NCBI RefSeq assembly: GCF_019279795.1 | Contig: NC_056743.1 | Coordinates: 930,869,309 to 930,933,308, forward strand | From: Protopterus annectens | Taxonomy: Eukaryota > Chordata > Ceratodontiformes > Protopteridae | Length of the DNA: 64,000 nucleotides | Direction of reading: 5' to 3' | In this document: positions 30,961-42,618 of the stretch, piece by piece | How positions within the stretch are numbered: position 1 is the stretch's first letter | Layout of the letters: every line of letters starts with the position of its first letter | Made by a program: the position numbers and the translations under genes | The notes under the pieces: generated by a model | Told to the model about the DNA's origin: nothing | Databases searched by the model: none | What the model saw: the letters and a program-made list of their open reading frames with translations, nothing else

Positions 30961-32760
30961 AAATCTGGTTCAGGGTCCAGAATCCAAGGAGTATCCACAA
31001 TGTATTGCTGAAGAAATGGAAACCAGACTTGGTGAGGCCAGGTGTGGAGCAATCAGAATCATTCTGCTTCCCAAGGATTGCGCTTTCTGAATCACCTTTG
31101 ACAGCGAAGAAAACAAAGGGAAAGCATAAAGCAGACTGGAGGGCCAATCGTGAACCAGACCATCCCTGGGTGACTCCCCCTGTTGGGGGATCAGCGTGAA
31201 GTAGCTGCTGCATTTTGCATTGAGGTGGCTGGCAAAAAGGTCGCAGCAAGGCTGATCCCATCTGCTGAAGATTCGCTCTGCAACCAGGTGGAATCAGGGA
31301 CCACTCGTAAGGCATCAGAATAGCTCTGCTTAGCCTGTCCGCAATCACATTGGAATTCCCCGGAATGTGCATTGCCACCAGAAACCGTTGGGAAGTTACT
31401 GCCCATTACCACACTCACATGGCCTCTCTGCACAAAGGATAAGACCTGGATCCCCCTTGCATGTTTAGATACCACACTACTGACATGTTGTCTGAGCGTA
31501 TCGCAGTCGTCCCTAGAGGTAGAACACTCTGAAGTGCCTGCAACGCAAGTAGCACTGCTCTCATCTCCAAGACGTTTATATGCAGATGTATCTTGTGCTC
31601 TTGCCACATGCCTTGGACTGTCCTGCCAAGATAGTGCGCCCCCCCCACCCCATCTGGGAGACGTCCGTGGTCACCGTGGCCACCGGGATGGGTGGAAAGA
31701 AGGACCTTCCCCGGTTCAAATTGTTGGTGCAAAGCCACCAACCAAGGTCCTCCTTGCATCTGTCTGTGAGCAAAATGGGGTGAGAAAGTGGAAATCTTTG
31801 GAGAGACCATTGAACAAAGAGGAGCCATTGGAGAATTCTCATGTGCAATCTCGCTAGAGGGACCAACATGACTGTTGCTACCATGGTCCCTAGGAGCTAG
31901 AGAACCCATCGTGCCTTCGCTTTCCTCAGGGACATCAGCATGTGTATCTGTTGTTGTAAGACTCTGATCCTTTCCTGCGGTAAAAATGCTCGCATTTGAA
32001 TAGTGTCTTTTTCTGCTCCTATAAAGGTGATATGCTGCGAGGGCAATAAAACAGATTTTTCCCAATTTATTGTTATCCCCAACTGGTGACAAAGTGATGG
32101 CAGCGTCCCTGGTTTGAACTAGTTGATGCCTGATGGGGGCGGTAAGGAGCCAGTCGTCCAGATACAGAAACACTTGGAATCCCTTATGTCTCAAGTGAGC
32201 CGTCACCACTGCCATACACATGGTGAACACCCTGGGAGCTGTGGCGAGACCAAAGGGCAGGGCTCGAAACTGGAAATGACTGGCTCCCAACCGGAAGCGT
32301 AGGTGACTCCTGGATGTCCTGTCCATTTTCACATGGTAGTAAGCATCCTTGAGGTCGATGGAGCACATCCATACCTCCTCTCCCAACAATGGCAGAATCG
32401 ATTGTAGTATGACCATACAGAAATTGGACTTGTGCACATAGTTGTTCAGTTGGCAGAGATCTAATATGGGTCTCAGGTCCCCTGTTCTTTTCGGCACCAA
32501 AAAGAATCTTAAGTCCCTAATCCGATTTGGTCTGAGGGGACACGCTGGACTGCCCCTTTTCCTAGCAGCTTTGAAACCTCTGAGGCTGCTTGATCCCTTT
32601 GACTGGATGGAACATCTGGGATTTTTCTGATTGAAGGGGGGTCTGATGTAAACGGAATGAGGTAACCTCCGGAAATTATCCGTAATACCCATCGGTCCTG
32701 GGTGATGCTTTCCCAGGCTTATGGATATAAAGAAATTCGACCCCCGACTGGTTCCGGATA
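30961..32760 (-). pseudogene. D2 reverse transcriptase-RNase H pseudogene
   Basis: The frame from 32692 reads FFLVPKRTGDLRPILDL, SIDLKDAYYH (first catalytic Asp), LPFGLATAPRVFT and YLDDWLL at about 32161. A frame change near 32090 shifts the connection (IFIGAEKD-type near 32020, LVPLARLHMRILQWLL near 31850). RNase H follows: VTTDVSQMGWGG near 31690, HINVLEMRAVLLALQAL, SDNMSVVWYLN near 31480, and IPGNSNVIADRLSRAI near 31350. All catalytic acids are present. Frameshifts near 32100, 31640 (C-run) and 31400. Confidence 0.85.
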
Positions 32761-34976
32761 AGCACAGCTGGGCACTCCCTCAGGAACGAGAGTAGGGAGA
32801 GCCACGAAATGAATCGCGTTCTCCCAAATTGCAGGGGGCCCCCTCTGCCCCTGGGGCGACGTCTCCCTGAATAACCACCCCCTCCTCTGCCTCTGGAGGG
32901 AGGTTCACCTTGTGCGACAGGAAAAAACCTCTGTGATTTCTTGAACCACATCTCCCCCCCCCCCCTGCTGGGCCTTGGGATAAGGCCTAGAAGGAAGGGA
33001 AAAATGGACCCCTACGGCAGACAGGGTCTTTCCCTCTTGCTCGCACCTGGTGAGGGTGTCTTTCACTTTGGTCCCGAATAAAGAAGAACCATCAAAGGGG
33101 GCGTCAGTGAAGGAAGACTTGAAGGCCTCCACAAAGTGACACAGGCACAGCCAGGCTTGCCTTCTAAGGGTGACACCTGAGCTTGCTGCACTACTCACTC
33201 CCTTGGCTGCATACGAAATGAGCTGCATGGATGAGCTGACAATGGAACTGAGGGTAGAGACCTGGGCGTTAACTGTCTGGGCCACCACCTTAGTAATGTT
33301 ACCCGCAAGAGTATCTCCTAACTCCTTGAGGAGATCTCTCTGGAGCAGAGTGAAGTGAGACAGGTAATTCAGCGACCATAAGGTAAAGGTTGCTGAAGAG
33401 AGGGTACGCTTCCCATACTGGTACATGGTCCTAGACTCCTTTTTAGGAGGATGGATGAAGACTCTGTTACTTCATTCTGAGTGGCTGCTGCCACCACCAT
33501 GGCATCTACAGGGACTCCTTTAGACAGAAACCCTTTGCCCTGGGGGGCAGACAGAACCTTGTTGGGATGCCTGGGCACGGGCTCCACAGAATCAGGGTTT
33601 TCCCACACTCCAACATATCAGGTCAAGGAGCTCGTCGAAGAGTGGAGGACACCCACGAGGCGGAGGGCTGAGCACCAAAAGCCTTAAGGAATACTGACTC
33701 CTCCTCGGAAGGGGCTTTGTACGGCCAGTCACCTCTTTGTTTCAGTATCTCCAGGATGTCGGAGAAGGAAACATCATCAGAGGATGACTTGGGGGACCCC
33801 TCAGATTCCTCGAGGTCAGTATCAGAGGTGAGGGACTCATCCTGGGAGTCTACGTGCTTCCTCTTGCACATTTTCTTTCTAGGGGGCTCCTCAGGCATGA
33901 ACTCGGAGGGGCCCACAGAAATTTGGGGACCACTCGTGGGGGTATCCCTAGGCCATGGTGCTCTGCTGTCCATGGATAGGTGGTGATCAGAGGCTCTCAC
34001 CGGAGTGGTGGGGGAGGGCAGAGTGACCGACCCGCTTGATGTAGCTGACGATCTGGCCAGCACGGTCCACATAGCGTCGAAGGCAACCCCCCCCTAGAGT
34101 CTGAGGAGCAAGCAGCCTCAGAGACCATGACGAGGGTCTGAGTTTCCCAAGCTGAGGCACCGAGAGCGAGACTCGGGACCGAAATGAGCCCCGAGATGTC
34201 CCCCTCGGGCCCGACCGAAGAATCCCGAGTCCCGAACCCCGAGGACGGAGCCGACGGGGTCGGAGCCTATGCCGGTACCGATGGAGCCAAAGGGGCCATC
34301 GGAGCCGGCCTAGGAACATCACACGGCGTGGAACACTCCGGCTCCGAAGACAGAGATGTGCTCGGAGAAGGAATGTTTGAAGACGGGGTCGGGGCAGGCT
34401 CCTGAGCCAAAAATTATTTTGCCAAACCCGGTGACTGGAGGAGTCTCTGGACCACCCTATCCACATCCGAAAGGGTCCTGGAGGATTTGGAAGACAGGGA
34501 GGGAGATAGAGATCTCCTCTCAGGAGAAACTGGTCTGAGACTGGGTGATCGGCTCCTAAGATTCCAATAAAATCTGAGCAGACGCCAGTTCCATCAACAC
34601 TGACACTTCCTGCGGCCCCGAGGATAGTGGAGTCGAGGAGGTCGATGTAGTTTTTGAGACTTTCTCCGAAGGCTCCGATGAAGCTGACGGAGCCAGAAAT
34701 CTCTTTTTTGACTTGCCAGATTTTGATTTACCACTGGGAGACGAATCCATAGCCTCTTCAAAAGAGGGTTTCAAGAGTCCCTTTAAGATCAGCTTATTCT
34801 TTCTCTCTTGGAGAACTGTAGGACTGAACGCATGACAAAAACTGCAGGACTCCTGCAGGTGAATGGCTCCCAGGCAATAGACACAAATGGAATGCCCATC
34901 GGTGATGGACATTTTGTACCCACATTTAGAGCACTTTTTGAAACCCGAACGTTTGTGCTACTTGGAATCTTTGGAC
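32761..34976 (-). pseudogene. D2 gag pseudogene
   Basis: The start codon at about 34990 is followed by an in-frame TAG at codon 7. The next ATG at 34912 opens the frame with SITDGHSICVYCLG (zinc-finger-like Cys/His cluster). A Ser/Pro-rich linker follows in shifted frames, then PRKKMCKRKH (basic, near 33865), TSDTDLEESEGS, SFSDILEILKQRG, DAMVVAAATQ, YGKRTL (33426), PFDGSSLFG and an RG-rich end RGRGGGGYSGRRRPRGRGG near 32885-32830. Frameshifts include the C-run at 32953-32964. Presumed structural and nucleic-acid-binding protein. Confidence 0.8.
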
Positions 34977-35088
34977 ATCTTCACTACTACACCAAGAGGC
35001 AAAAACAAGTCTGAGAAAAACTCACAGGCGTTCACACCACAAAACACAGGAACGAACACTAAACAGTGACCAAGCACACACACTAAAA
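34977..35088. other. D2 5' leader, part before D3
   Basis: Noncoding leader of D2 between gag and the D3 insertion point at about 35088/35089; it resumes at 41279. Rich in CACA. No motif recognised. Confidence 0.6.
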
Positions 35089-35500
35089 CTTTTAGTTATG
35101 TACTCACCATAACTTCAGATGTTTGGGATCCATCTCGCCTACATTCTGACTGATGGGTTCGGAGCCGATCCCTCGGCTCCGACTCGGCACGCTTATGCCA
35201 AAGAGCGAAGTCTCTTATTGGCTGAGCTTACTATATCCCAGGATGCACCACTACCAGTCCCCCAGATCTAGTTTGTCCGCATACATGCACACATGCACGC
35301 CCTGCTTATATAACATCGTCAGATGAAACAAGATAAACAGTAGAACTCAAAACCGTTCAATCTCTTCTGATCTCCAAGGCAGGGGGAAGGAGGGTGGGTA
35401 TTAGGAATGTAGGCGAGATGGATCCCAAACATCTGAAGTTATGGTGAGTACATAACTAAAAGATGTTATGTGATCCTATCTCGCCTACATTCTGACTGAT
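35089..35500. repeat. D3 left terminal repeat and internal complementary region
   Basis: The terminal repeat (35089-35275) is complementary to 41098-41278. At 35412-35455 CCCAAACATCTGAAGTTATGGTGAGTACATAACTAAAAG complements the left terminus. GATGTTATGTGATCCTATCTCGCC (35463-35486) complements the right terminus. The TAAAAG between them complements CTTTTA at the left end, which defines that end. Confidence 0.88.
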
Positions 35501-35534
35501 GGGACAGCGTCCTAGCACCTGAATCCTGGGTGGC

Positions 35535-36930
35535 TCACTGGAAAACACTCCTGAGTACCGTGGAACCAAATGATGCTCGTCCTTTAGATGCCACATCCAA
35601 TTTGTAGTGGGAAATGAAAGTGTGCGGATTGGACCAAGTAGCCGCAGCACAAATCTCCGATATAGCGAGCTTGGAATGAAAGGCTATAGAAGTAGCCATA
35701 GCTCTGGTAGAATGAGCTTTGATAGATGTTGTAAGTTGCTTATTCAAGAAGAATAAGCCTGAGTTATGCAATCTCTGATCCATTTGGAGATAGTAGCTTT
35801 TGTGATGGTTTGACCCAATTTATTATCTGAGAAGGACACAAACAACTGGTCTGACTTACGAAGTTGCTGAGTCCTGTCTAAATAGAAGCGTAATTGCCTG
35901 TGAACATCCAATTTATGGAGAGTGTATTCTGCTTCATTGGAGAATTTTGGGAAGAAAACTGGTAGCTCTAGAGATTGTTGGAGACAGAAACTAGAACAGA
36001 CCTTTGGGACAAAGGATGGATTAGGCCTAAGTGATACTCTATCCTTGTGGAAAATCAAGTACGGTGGTTTAATAGACAGGGCTTGAAGCTCTGAAACTCT
36101 TCTTGCAGAAGTAATTGCAACTAAGAAGGCAGTTTTCCAAGACAGATATTTTAACTCACATGTAGCAGCCGGTTCGAAGGGAAGATGTTAATGCGTGAAG
36201 CACCAAATCAAGATCCCACGGAGGCGCAGGATGAAAAACTGGGGGTCTTAACAGGCCCGCACCTTTAATGAAAGTTTTGCATAGTCTGCTGCTCATCAAT
36301 GGAGGATCCATGGATTCGTGGAATTTAGAGATAGCCGCTAGTTGGACTTTAATAGTAGAGACAGAAGATCCTTGATTAAACAGGGATGTTAAGAATTTCA
36401 AAACCTCTGTGATAGGAGCAGTGATAGGGTCTAAGCCCTTGAGTTGAGCCCAGATAGCAAACCTCTTCCACTTACTGAGGTACAATTTGTTTGTGGTGGG
36501 TTTGTGGGCCGAAGATAAAATGTGAACAACTTCCGGGTCTAGTGTGTGACTTCTGACTAAAGTCGGAAGTGGAGGAGCCAAGCTGTCAATTTCAAAGATC
36601 GAAGGGACTGATGCTGATGTCCCGACTGATGAATTAGCAGGTCCGGAATTAGGTCTAAAGTCCACGGATCGTCCACTGCATGCTTCTTCAGGTAAGGAAA
36701 CCACACCTGACGAGGCCAGTATGGGGCAATCAGTATCATTGCGGACCCCAATTGAGAAGCTTTTTGAATGACTTTGGAGAGAAGTGGAATCGGAGGAAAG
36801 GCATAAAGTAGCCCTGTTGGCCAAGGTTGTGCTAGAGCATCCATAGCTGGTACTCCCTGATGTGGGATCAAGGAGAAGAACCTTTGGCACTTGGTGTTTA
36901 GTGGAGTTGCAAATAGGTCGCAGCACGGCG
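35535..36930 (-). pseudogene. D3 tyrosine recombinase pseudogene
   Basis: Core-binding domain at 36500-36300 (SAHKPTTNKLYLSKWKRFAIWA, STIKVQLAAIS). The frame ends at 36156 near CYM. The catalytic part resumes with the RRVSEL block near 36095 and PNPSFVPKV to TISKWIRDC (36058-35744). The last frame (35783-35535) has HSTRA with His at 35714 and ISHYKLD with Tyr at 35606, ending SFGSTVLRSVF. Two frameshifts (near 36160 and 35770); all active-site residues are identifiable. Confidence 0.88.
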
Positions 36931-38680
36931 TCCCCATCTCCTGAAAACCTGAGCTGCTACTGTTTGGTTTAGAGACCACTCGTGAGGAGAGAGAATTGTC
37001 CTGCTCAATTTGTCTGCCAATATATTTGATTTTCCCGGAATGTGGGTCGCTACCAAGAAGCGGTTGGTAGCTACAGCCCATTCCCACACTCTCATGGCCT
37101 CTCTGCAAAGGGGTAAGATCTGGTCCCTCCTTGTTTGTTCAGATACCAGACCACCGACATGTTGTCTGTGTGGATGGCGATGATGCCCTGAGGAAGAAAC
37201 TTGTGTAAGGCCTGTAGGGATAGAAGTACAGCCCTCATCTCCAACACATTGATGTGGAGAAGAGCTTCGTCTGGAAGCCAGGAGCCCTGAACTAGCCTGC
37301 CCAGACAATGGCCCCACCCTATCTGGGAGGCATCTGTCGTCAGGGTAACCACTGGAGGGGGAATAACAAAGGGGCTTCCTTGATTCAGATTGGATGTCTG
37401 AAGCCACCAGCGAAGGTCCCGTTTGCATGTTTCCGTAATCATGATGTGATGATTGAGGGGAAGATCCTGAAAGGACCATTGAGTTGACAATAGCCACTGA
37501 AGAATCCTCATGTGCAATCTTGCCAGAGGAACTAAAAGAACCGTGGCAGACATTGAGCCTAAAACTTGTAGAACCATCCTGGCTGGGGCTTTGGCTCGAG
37601 ATCAGAGCTTGAACTTGGCCCTGTAAAGTTTGGATCCTTTCGGCAGGAAGAAAGACGCGCATCAATCTTGAGTCTATCTCTGCTCCTATGAACCTTATGC
37701 GTTGAGAGGGCAGCAAGACAGACTTTGACCAATTGAATGTAATTCCCAGGGTAGCACCCAGGAGATGGTGGCTTTGAGGTTGTCCATTAGTAGATGCCTG
37801 GTGGTGGCAGTCAGGAGCCAGTCGTCCAGATAGGGAAACACTTGGAATCCAAGACTTCTCAGGTGAGCCGTTACTACTGCCAAACACTTGGTGAACACCC
37901 TGGGGGCTGTGGTGAGACCAAAGGGCAGAGCACAAAATTGGTAATGACTGACTCCCAGGCTGAAGCGCAGATACCTCCTGGACGCCTGATGTATCGGTAT
38001 GTGATAATAGGCGTCCTTGAGGTCTATGGAGCACATCCAAACATCCTTCTCCAACAATGGGAGAATGGATTGTAACGTGACCATTCGGAATTTGGATTTC
38101 GTGGCGAATTGGTTCTGTCTGCAGAGATCCAATATTGCTCGCAGGTCCCCTGTCTTTTGGCACTAAAAGAACCTGGAGTAATTTCCTGATCCGATCTGGT
38201 CTGTGGGGACCGGTTGGATGACTCCTTTTTCTAGCAGCTTTAAAGCTTCTGCGGCTGCCATTTCCCTTTGACTGGGTGGTGGGTCCGGGATTTTTTTGGA
38301 CGGTGGGGGCGAGTATGTGAATGGGATGGTGTAACCTCCGGCAATGATCCGAAGCACCCATCTGTCCTGAGTGATTGACTCCCAGGCTTTTAGGTGCTTG
38401 GCAAAACGACACCCGACTGGCTCCGGAGCAGCACAGCCGGGCAATCCCTCATGATGTGTGGGAGGCTGAAGAGCCACGAAAGGACTCGCGGTCTCCAGAA
38501 TTGCGGGGCCCTCTGCCGCCTCTGGGACGGCGTCTCCCTGAAAAATTTCCCCGTCCTCTGCCTCTGGAAGGGGAATCTTCCTGCTGTTGGGGGAAAAACT
38601 TACGAGATTTGCGGAACCACATTTCCCCCCCCCCTTTAGCCTTGGGGTAAGGCCGAAAGGGAGTGGAATAACGGGCACCT
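36931..38680 (-). pseudogene. D3 reverse transcriptase-RNase H pseudogene
   Basis: 38678-38163: ITQDRWVLRII, PPSQREMAAAEALKLLEKGVI and GSGNYSRFF (RT entry region). 38132-37695: SIDLKDAYYHI, LPFGLTTAPRVFTKCL, YLDDWLL with Tyr at 37832. 37577-37092: LVPLARLHMRILQWLL, VTLTTDASQIGWG (RNase H first Asp), HINVLEMRAVLLSLQAL (Glu), HTDNMSVVWYLN (Asp). HIPGKSNILADKLSR lies near 37030. Frameshifts near 38160, 37740 and 37110. The frame at 38412-36898 on the same strand is a shifted shadow for most of its length. Confidence 0.88.
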
Positions 38681-40746
38681 ACGGCAGATAAAGTTTTTCC
38701 CTCTTGCTCACAGCGGGTAAGGGTGTCTTTAACCTTGGGTCCAAACAAGGAGGACCCATCAAAGGGAGCGTCGGCGAAGGAAGACTTGAAGGCCTCCGAA
38801 CTGACACAAGCGGAGCCAGGCTTGTCTCCGAGAGCCACGCCTGTGCCTGCCGCTCTACCCGCCCTTCGGCCGCATAGGAAATGAGCCTCATGGACGAGTT
38901 AGAAATTGACGTAAGGATAGCCAACTGAGAGCTAACCGACTGGGCTAGCTGCTCAGGTAGGTTACCGAGAGGAATCTGACAACTCCTTGACCAGATCCCT
39001 CTGAAGCCTGGTAAAATGTGCCAAATAATTCAGAGACCTTAAAGTAAAGGCCGCTGAAGTCAGGGTGCGCTTCCCGTACCTGTCCATACTCCTAGACTCC
39101 TTATTAGGAGGATGGACGGACGTTGAAGCCTCTGCCACGTCCTGTTGTGTAGCAGATGCCACCACCATGGCATCTACAGCCACGCCTTTAGTGAGGAACT
39201 CCTTCTCGGGGAGCAGACAAAATGTATTTGGACGAGAAGGGACTGGTGCCACGGTATCTGGATGTTCCCACGCCTTGCCACAAACTAAATCCAGAAGCTC
39301 GTCGAAGGGCGGAGACACCCAGGAGGCGGAGGGCTGAGCCCCAAAGGCCTTGAGGAGCACTGACTCATCAGCAGAGGGGGGTTTGGATATCCAGCCTCGT
39401 TGTTTGGGGATCTCTAAGATGTCTGCAAATGAGACATCATCTGAGGACGACTTCGGGGACCCCTCTGCATCATCAAGATCAGTGTCCGATGTAATAGACT
39501 CGGGGAGTCCACGTGCTTCCTCTTGCACGATCTCTTCCTTGGGGCTCCTCCGAAGACAACTCGAAGAACCCTCAGGAGGAGGGGAACCCCAATGGGGTAA
39601 CCTCAGGCCCAGGGGCTCCGCTGACTACGGACAGGGGAACTGCCAAAGACCCAGTCTCCACGCCCAGGGAAGGTGCCGGTAAAGCCGGAGAGATGGCGAA
39701 GAGGACTTGGCCAAGGCACTCCTCATGGCTCTGAAAGCCGGACCCCAGAATCCTGGGAGTGTCCGGTCCCGAGCCATGATAGCCGACGGAAGTCCCGCAA
39801 GCACCGAGGGGAGGCTCGGAACCGAAAGCATAGGTCCCAAAACATCACCCCGGGTCCAGCCGAAGAAGTCCGTGTACCAAACTCGGACCCGAAGGCCGGT
39901 TGGAGTAAGGGTCGGAGCCGACCCTAAGATCTCCACCGGCTCCAACAGCACCTGCTCCGACGGAGCCAAGCAGTCGGAGGAGGAATGGCAATGGGTGGGC
40001 CAGGGTCATCGGCTCCGAAGCCAACTGGGTCGGAACCAAAACAAATTTTGGAAGACTGGGGACTGGAACAGTCTTTGGAGCACCCTGTCTATATCAGAAT
40101 CTGACATCCTCGAAGACCGAGAGGAAACTGAACGGGTTCGAGGCGGCCTCTCCAACGGCCCCAAAGGACTAGGGGACCGGCTCCGAGGTGACTCGATGAC
40201 TATCGGCGCTGAAGGAATACACACACCAGATTCCATCGGTGCCGAGGTGGACTTCGGCGCCGAGGAGGAAGTGTCTGAGCGGGCGACCCTTGTCGGCTCC
40301 GAGACCAGTGGAGCCGACGAAGGTGACCCGCCTCTCGATGCCCCAGCCATCGGCTCCGAAGCCAGAGGAGTCGAGACTGGTGGCATCGAGGCAGACCGTT
40401 CCGACCTCGGCTCCGAAGTCCTTGGAGCCGAAGGAGAGGCCTGCCTATGTCTTTTGGCGGTCGGATCCGACGGACTGGTCGGAACCGACGCCCTTTTCTT
40501 TTTAGCCGGAGAAGGAGAGGATGCCAAGGCTTCTTCAAAAGAAGGTTTAATTAACCCCTTAAGAATCAATTTATTTTTCCTCTCCTGGAGGACCCTTGAG
40601 GAAAAAGCGTGACATACGCTGCATGACTCCTGTAAGTGTTTTGCACCCAAACAATACACACAGAGCGAGTGATCGTCTGTGATGGACATTTTGAAACTAC
40701 ATTTTGTGCATTTTTTAAAGCCCGAAGGCCTAGGATTCTGAGACAT
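38681..40746 (-). pseudogene. D3 gag pseudogene
   Basis: Starts at the ATG at 40746. The N-terminus has C13-x2-C16-x9-H26-x2-C29-x2-C32-x4-H37-x4-C42-x2-C45-H46, probably a zinc-binding module. A Ser/Ala/Pro/Glu repeat linker (SAP, SEP) follows, encoded by recurrent TCGGAGCCGA, then RMSDSDIDRVLQRLFQSP before a stop at 40006. After frameshifts, 39528-38962 has TSDTDLDDAEGSPKSSSDDVSF, DAMVVASATQ and DRYGKRTL, and 38838-38449 has FDGSSLFGPKVKDTLTRC and an RG-rich end. The plus-strand frame at 39707-40612 is an antisense shadow of this stop-poor GC-rich region. Confidence 0.82.
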
Positions 40747-41097
40747 TATGGTAAGACAATTTCAGTAATCTTTGACAGGAAAAAATACAATTACTGACTT
40801 TCTGATTGACACCACATAAATATAGGCTTACAGTTATCGCTTAAAAGCGCAAATGACAAAGAACTTTGAAACCCCGTAAGGTTTTAGGAGGGTTGACTGA
40901 CCGGGAAGGCCCTAGATGAAGGGGGCCTAAACCAAACTCAACCCAATCACACAACAAGTCTTTAACAAACCCAAACACACACAAAGAGAAGAATAGCCGT
41001 TAAAACAGCTTTTTTTTTTTTTTTTTTTAAGACAAAAACAGCAAAAAACTGACAGAAAAAGTTAGTAAATTACTACTCAGCTCAGCCAGCTCGAGAC
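40747..41097. other. D3 5' leader
   Basis: Noncoding leader of D3 between gag and the right terminal repeat, with a T-run of about 18 at 41011-41028. No motif recognised. Confidence 0.6.
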
Positions 41098-41278
41098 CAC
41101 GTCTTCGCAGGTTAGCGGCAAACGAGATCTGGGGGACTGGTAGTGGTGCATCCTGGGATATAGTAAGCTCAGCCAATAAGAGACTTCGCTCTTTGGCATA
41201 AGCGTGCCGAGTCGGAGCCGAGGGATCGGCTCCGAACCCATCAGTCAGAATGTAGGCGAGATAGGATCACATAACATC
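41098..41278. repeat. D3 right terminal repeat
   Basis: Reverse complement of 35107-35275: GGCAAACGAGATCTGGGG, CCTGGGATATAGTAAGCTCAGCC, AATAAGAGACTTCGCTCTTTGG and the TCGGAGCCGAGGGATCGGCTCCGA inverted pair (41214-41237). Ends in GGATCACATAACATC. Confidence 0.88.
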
Positions 41279-41479
41279 AAGTCCAACATCTAACCAAAAA
41301 TGGCTGAAGACCACAAGTGGATGGGAATAGCCCAAACCTCTAACTTAAACGGTTAGGCCATACACACAGAAGGCAATATGAGAAGGACAAGGCCCACTAA
41401 CTGAAACGGGCCTAGCCCGAGGGAACAGTCAGCGGATACCACACTAACAATCACAACCTCAAACACTAGACAATAGCTT
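41279..41479. other. D2 5' leader, part after D3
   Basis: Continuation of the D2 leader up to its right terminal repeat. No coding potential and no motif recognised. Confidence 0.6.
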
Positions 41480-41722
41480 TGAAAATAGCTTTTGATTATG
41501 AACCAAAACTTTTCTCTAAGACAAGAAAAAAAGGTACTTAGCCACAGCCAAGCAAGACCACGTCTGAGCTACACAAGCGGCAAACGAGATCTGGGGATAT
41601 GGAGCAGTGCACCATGGGATACCTGTTTAGCCCAGCCAATGAAAGACTTCAAGCTAGAAAAATCGGCTGGGTCGGAGGCGAAACCACGGGTAAGAATGTA
41701 GGTGAGATAGGACTACATAACA
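41480..41722. repeat. D2 right terminal repeat
   Basis: Reverse complement, with few mismatches, of 29460-29615: AAACGAGATCTGGGGATATG (41580-41600), the CACCATGGGATACC segment, AATGAAAGACTTC, and CCACGGGTAAGAATGTAGG ending in GGACTACATAACATT. It fixes the outer end of D2 and shows that D3 is nested. Confidence 0.88.
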
Positions 41723-42618
41723 TTGTGACTTTTTCTTGGGGGGAGATGAAGTCTTCCTTCATGCTTTAGCTAGGTTTCAGTTATCACCAGTATTTTGGTA
41801 CTCTGAGTAATCCAAGATTCATAGTTATTACTGCTTCCTACGTTCATGGGGGTAACTAAAAGGAACTTATTAGCTAGCTGTAACTAGGCACCATCAGGAA
41901 GTCCAAATTCAAGGTAGATATCTCTTGACTGCTGTATTTTAATAGTATTAAAATGAGAATTAACTTCAATTCCATTGTTATTACAGATGATGATATGCAC
42001 AGCAGGTTATAGGTTAAGTAGACATGTTATTAGATAAACCCAGGAAATGTTTCTTTTTTAACAAGGTTAAATATCAAAGCTCAAGTTTGCATAATTCCTG
42101 TAACTACTGGATTTGCCAAGATTAACTCCTACTGAACTTTGTTCTAATGCTAAGTAATGTGAGTAGTACTAGACTGTGCTGTTGGCTTACAGAGATTAAG
42201 CCGTGAATACAGCCCAGGTAACCAGAGTTTGATTAGCAGCTCAGCTGCTTGAGGGAGCTGGCAGGGAAATAGGTGTGGGTTATCCTACAGGAGGGTATAC
42301 ATGTGTTCAAAGAAAAAATGAGCACAGTTTGACTTTCTTGGTGGAGACCAGAGAAACAAACGTGGTGTCTCCTATGGATATGCAGTGGTAATGACAGGCA
42401 CTGCAGTGTTAATGCCCACTGCATAGTGCAACCCTGAGCTTTCACCCTGGTCAACCCCTGGTCCCAATAAAGGGAGGAGGGTGAATGGGACAAAAGGTGG
42501 GGGGGGGGGTGAGTGGAGCAAAAAAAGGCAAAAACAAATAAATAAAATGTGAGTAGTACTGGCTCTGAAGTGAGTACATGCTATTTTTGACACTTGTTTT
42601 AATTGGTATAGACCGAAA
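41723..42618. other. Unassigned sequence between D2 and D4
   Basis: About 0.9 kb of AT-rich sequence with a G-run near 42500-42510 and an A-run beside it. The short minus-strand frames at 42493-42233 and 42701-42372 are not protein-like. Nothing recognised. Confidence 0.6.

Larger units (their letters stand above)
35089..41278 (-). mobile_element. DIRS tyrosine-recombinase retrotransposon D3 (nested in D2)
   Basis: A 6.2-kb minus-strand DIRS element with both terminal repeats. The left begins CTTTTAGTTATGTACTCACC at 35089. The right ends GATCACATAACATC at 41278. The internal complementary region is at 35410-35500. It encodes gag (40746 down), RT/RNase H (38680-36940) and recombinase (36930-35535), all broken by frameshifts. 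It sits in the 5' leader of D2, so it is younger than D2. Confidence 0.9.
29427..41722 (-). mobile_element. DIRS tyrosine-recombinase retrotransposon D2 (hosts D3)
   Basis: Minus-strand DIRS element about 6.1 kb long without the nested D3. The left terminus begins CAAGAAGTTATGTACTCACC at 29427. The right terminus ends CTACATAACATT near 41722. An internal complementary region lies at 29755-29830. Order from the right: terminal repeat, leader (interrupted by D3 at 35089-41278), gag, RT/RNase H, recombinase. Coding regions are broken by stops and homopolymer frameshifts. Confidence 0.88.

Noticed and set aside
36898-38412. 504-codon minus-strand frame as the intact D3 RT
   Set aside because: Most of it is in the wrong frame; YLDD and LPFGL motifs are in neighbouring frames, so it is a shadow with only its end matching.
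39707-40612. 301-codon plus-strand open frame
   Set aside because: Antisense to D3 gag in a GC-rich, stop-poor Ser/Pro linker; composition-driven, with no domain.
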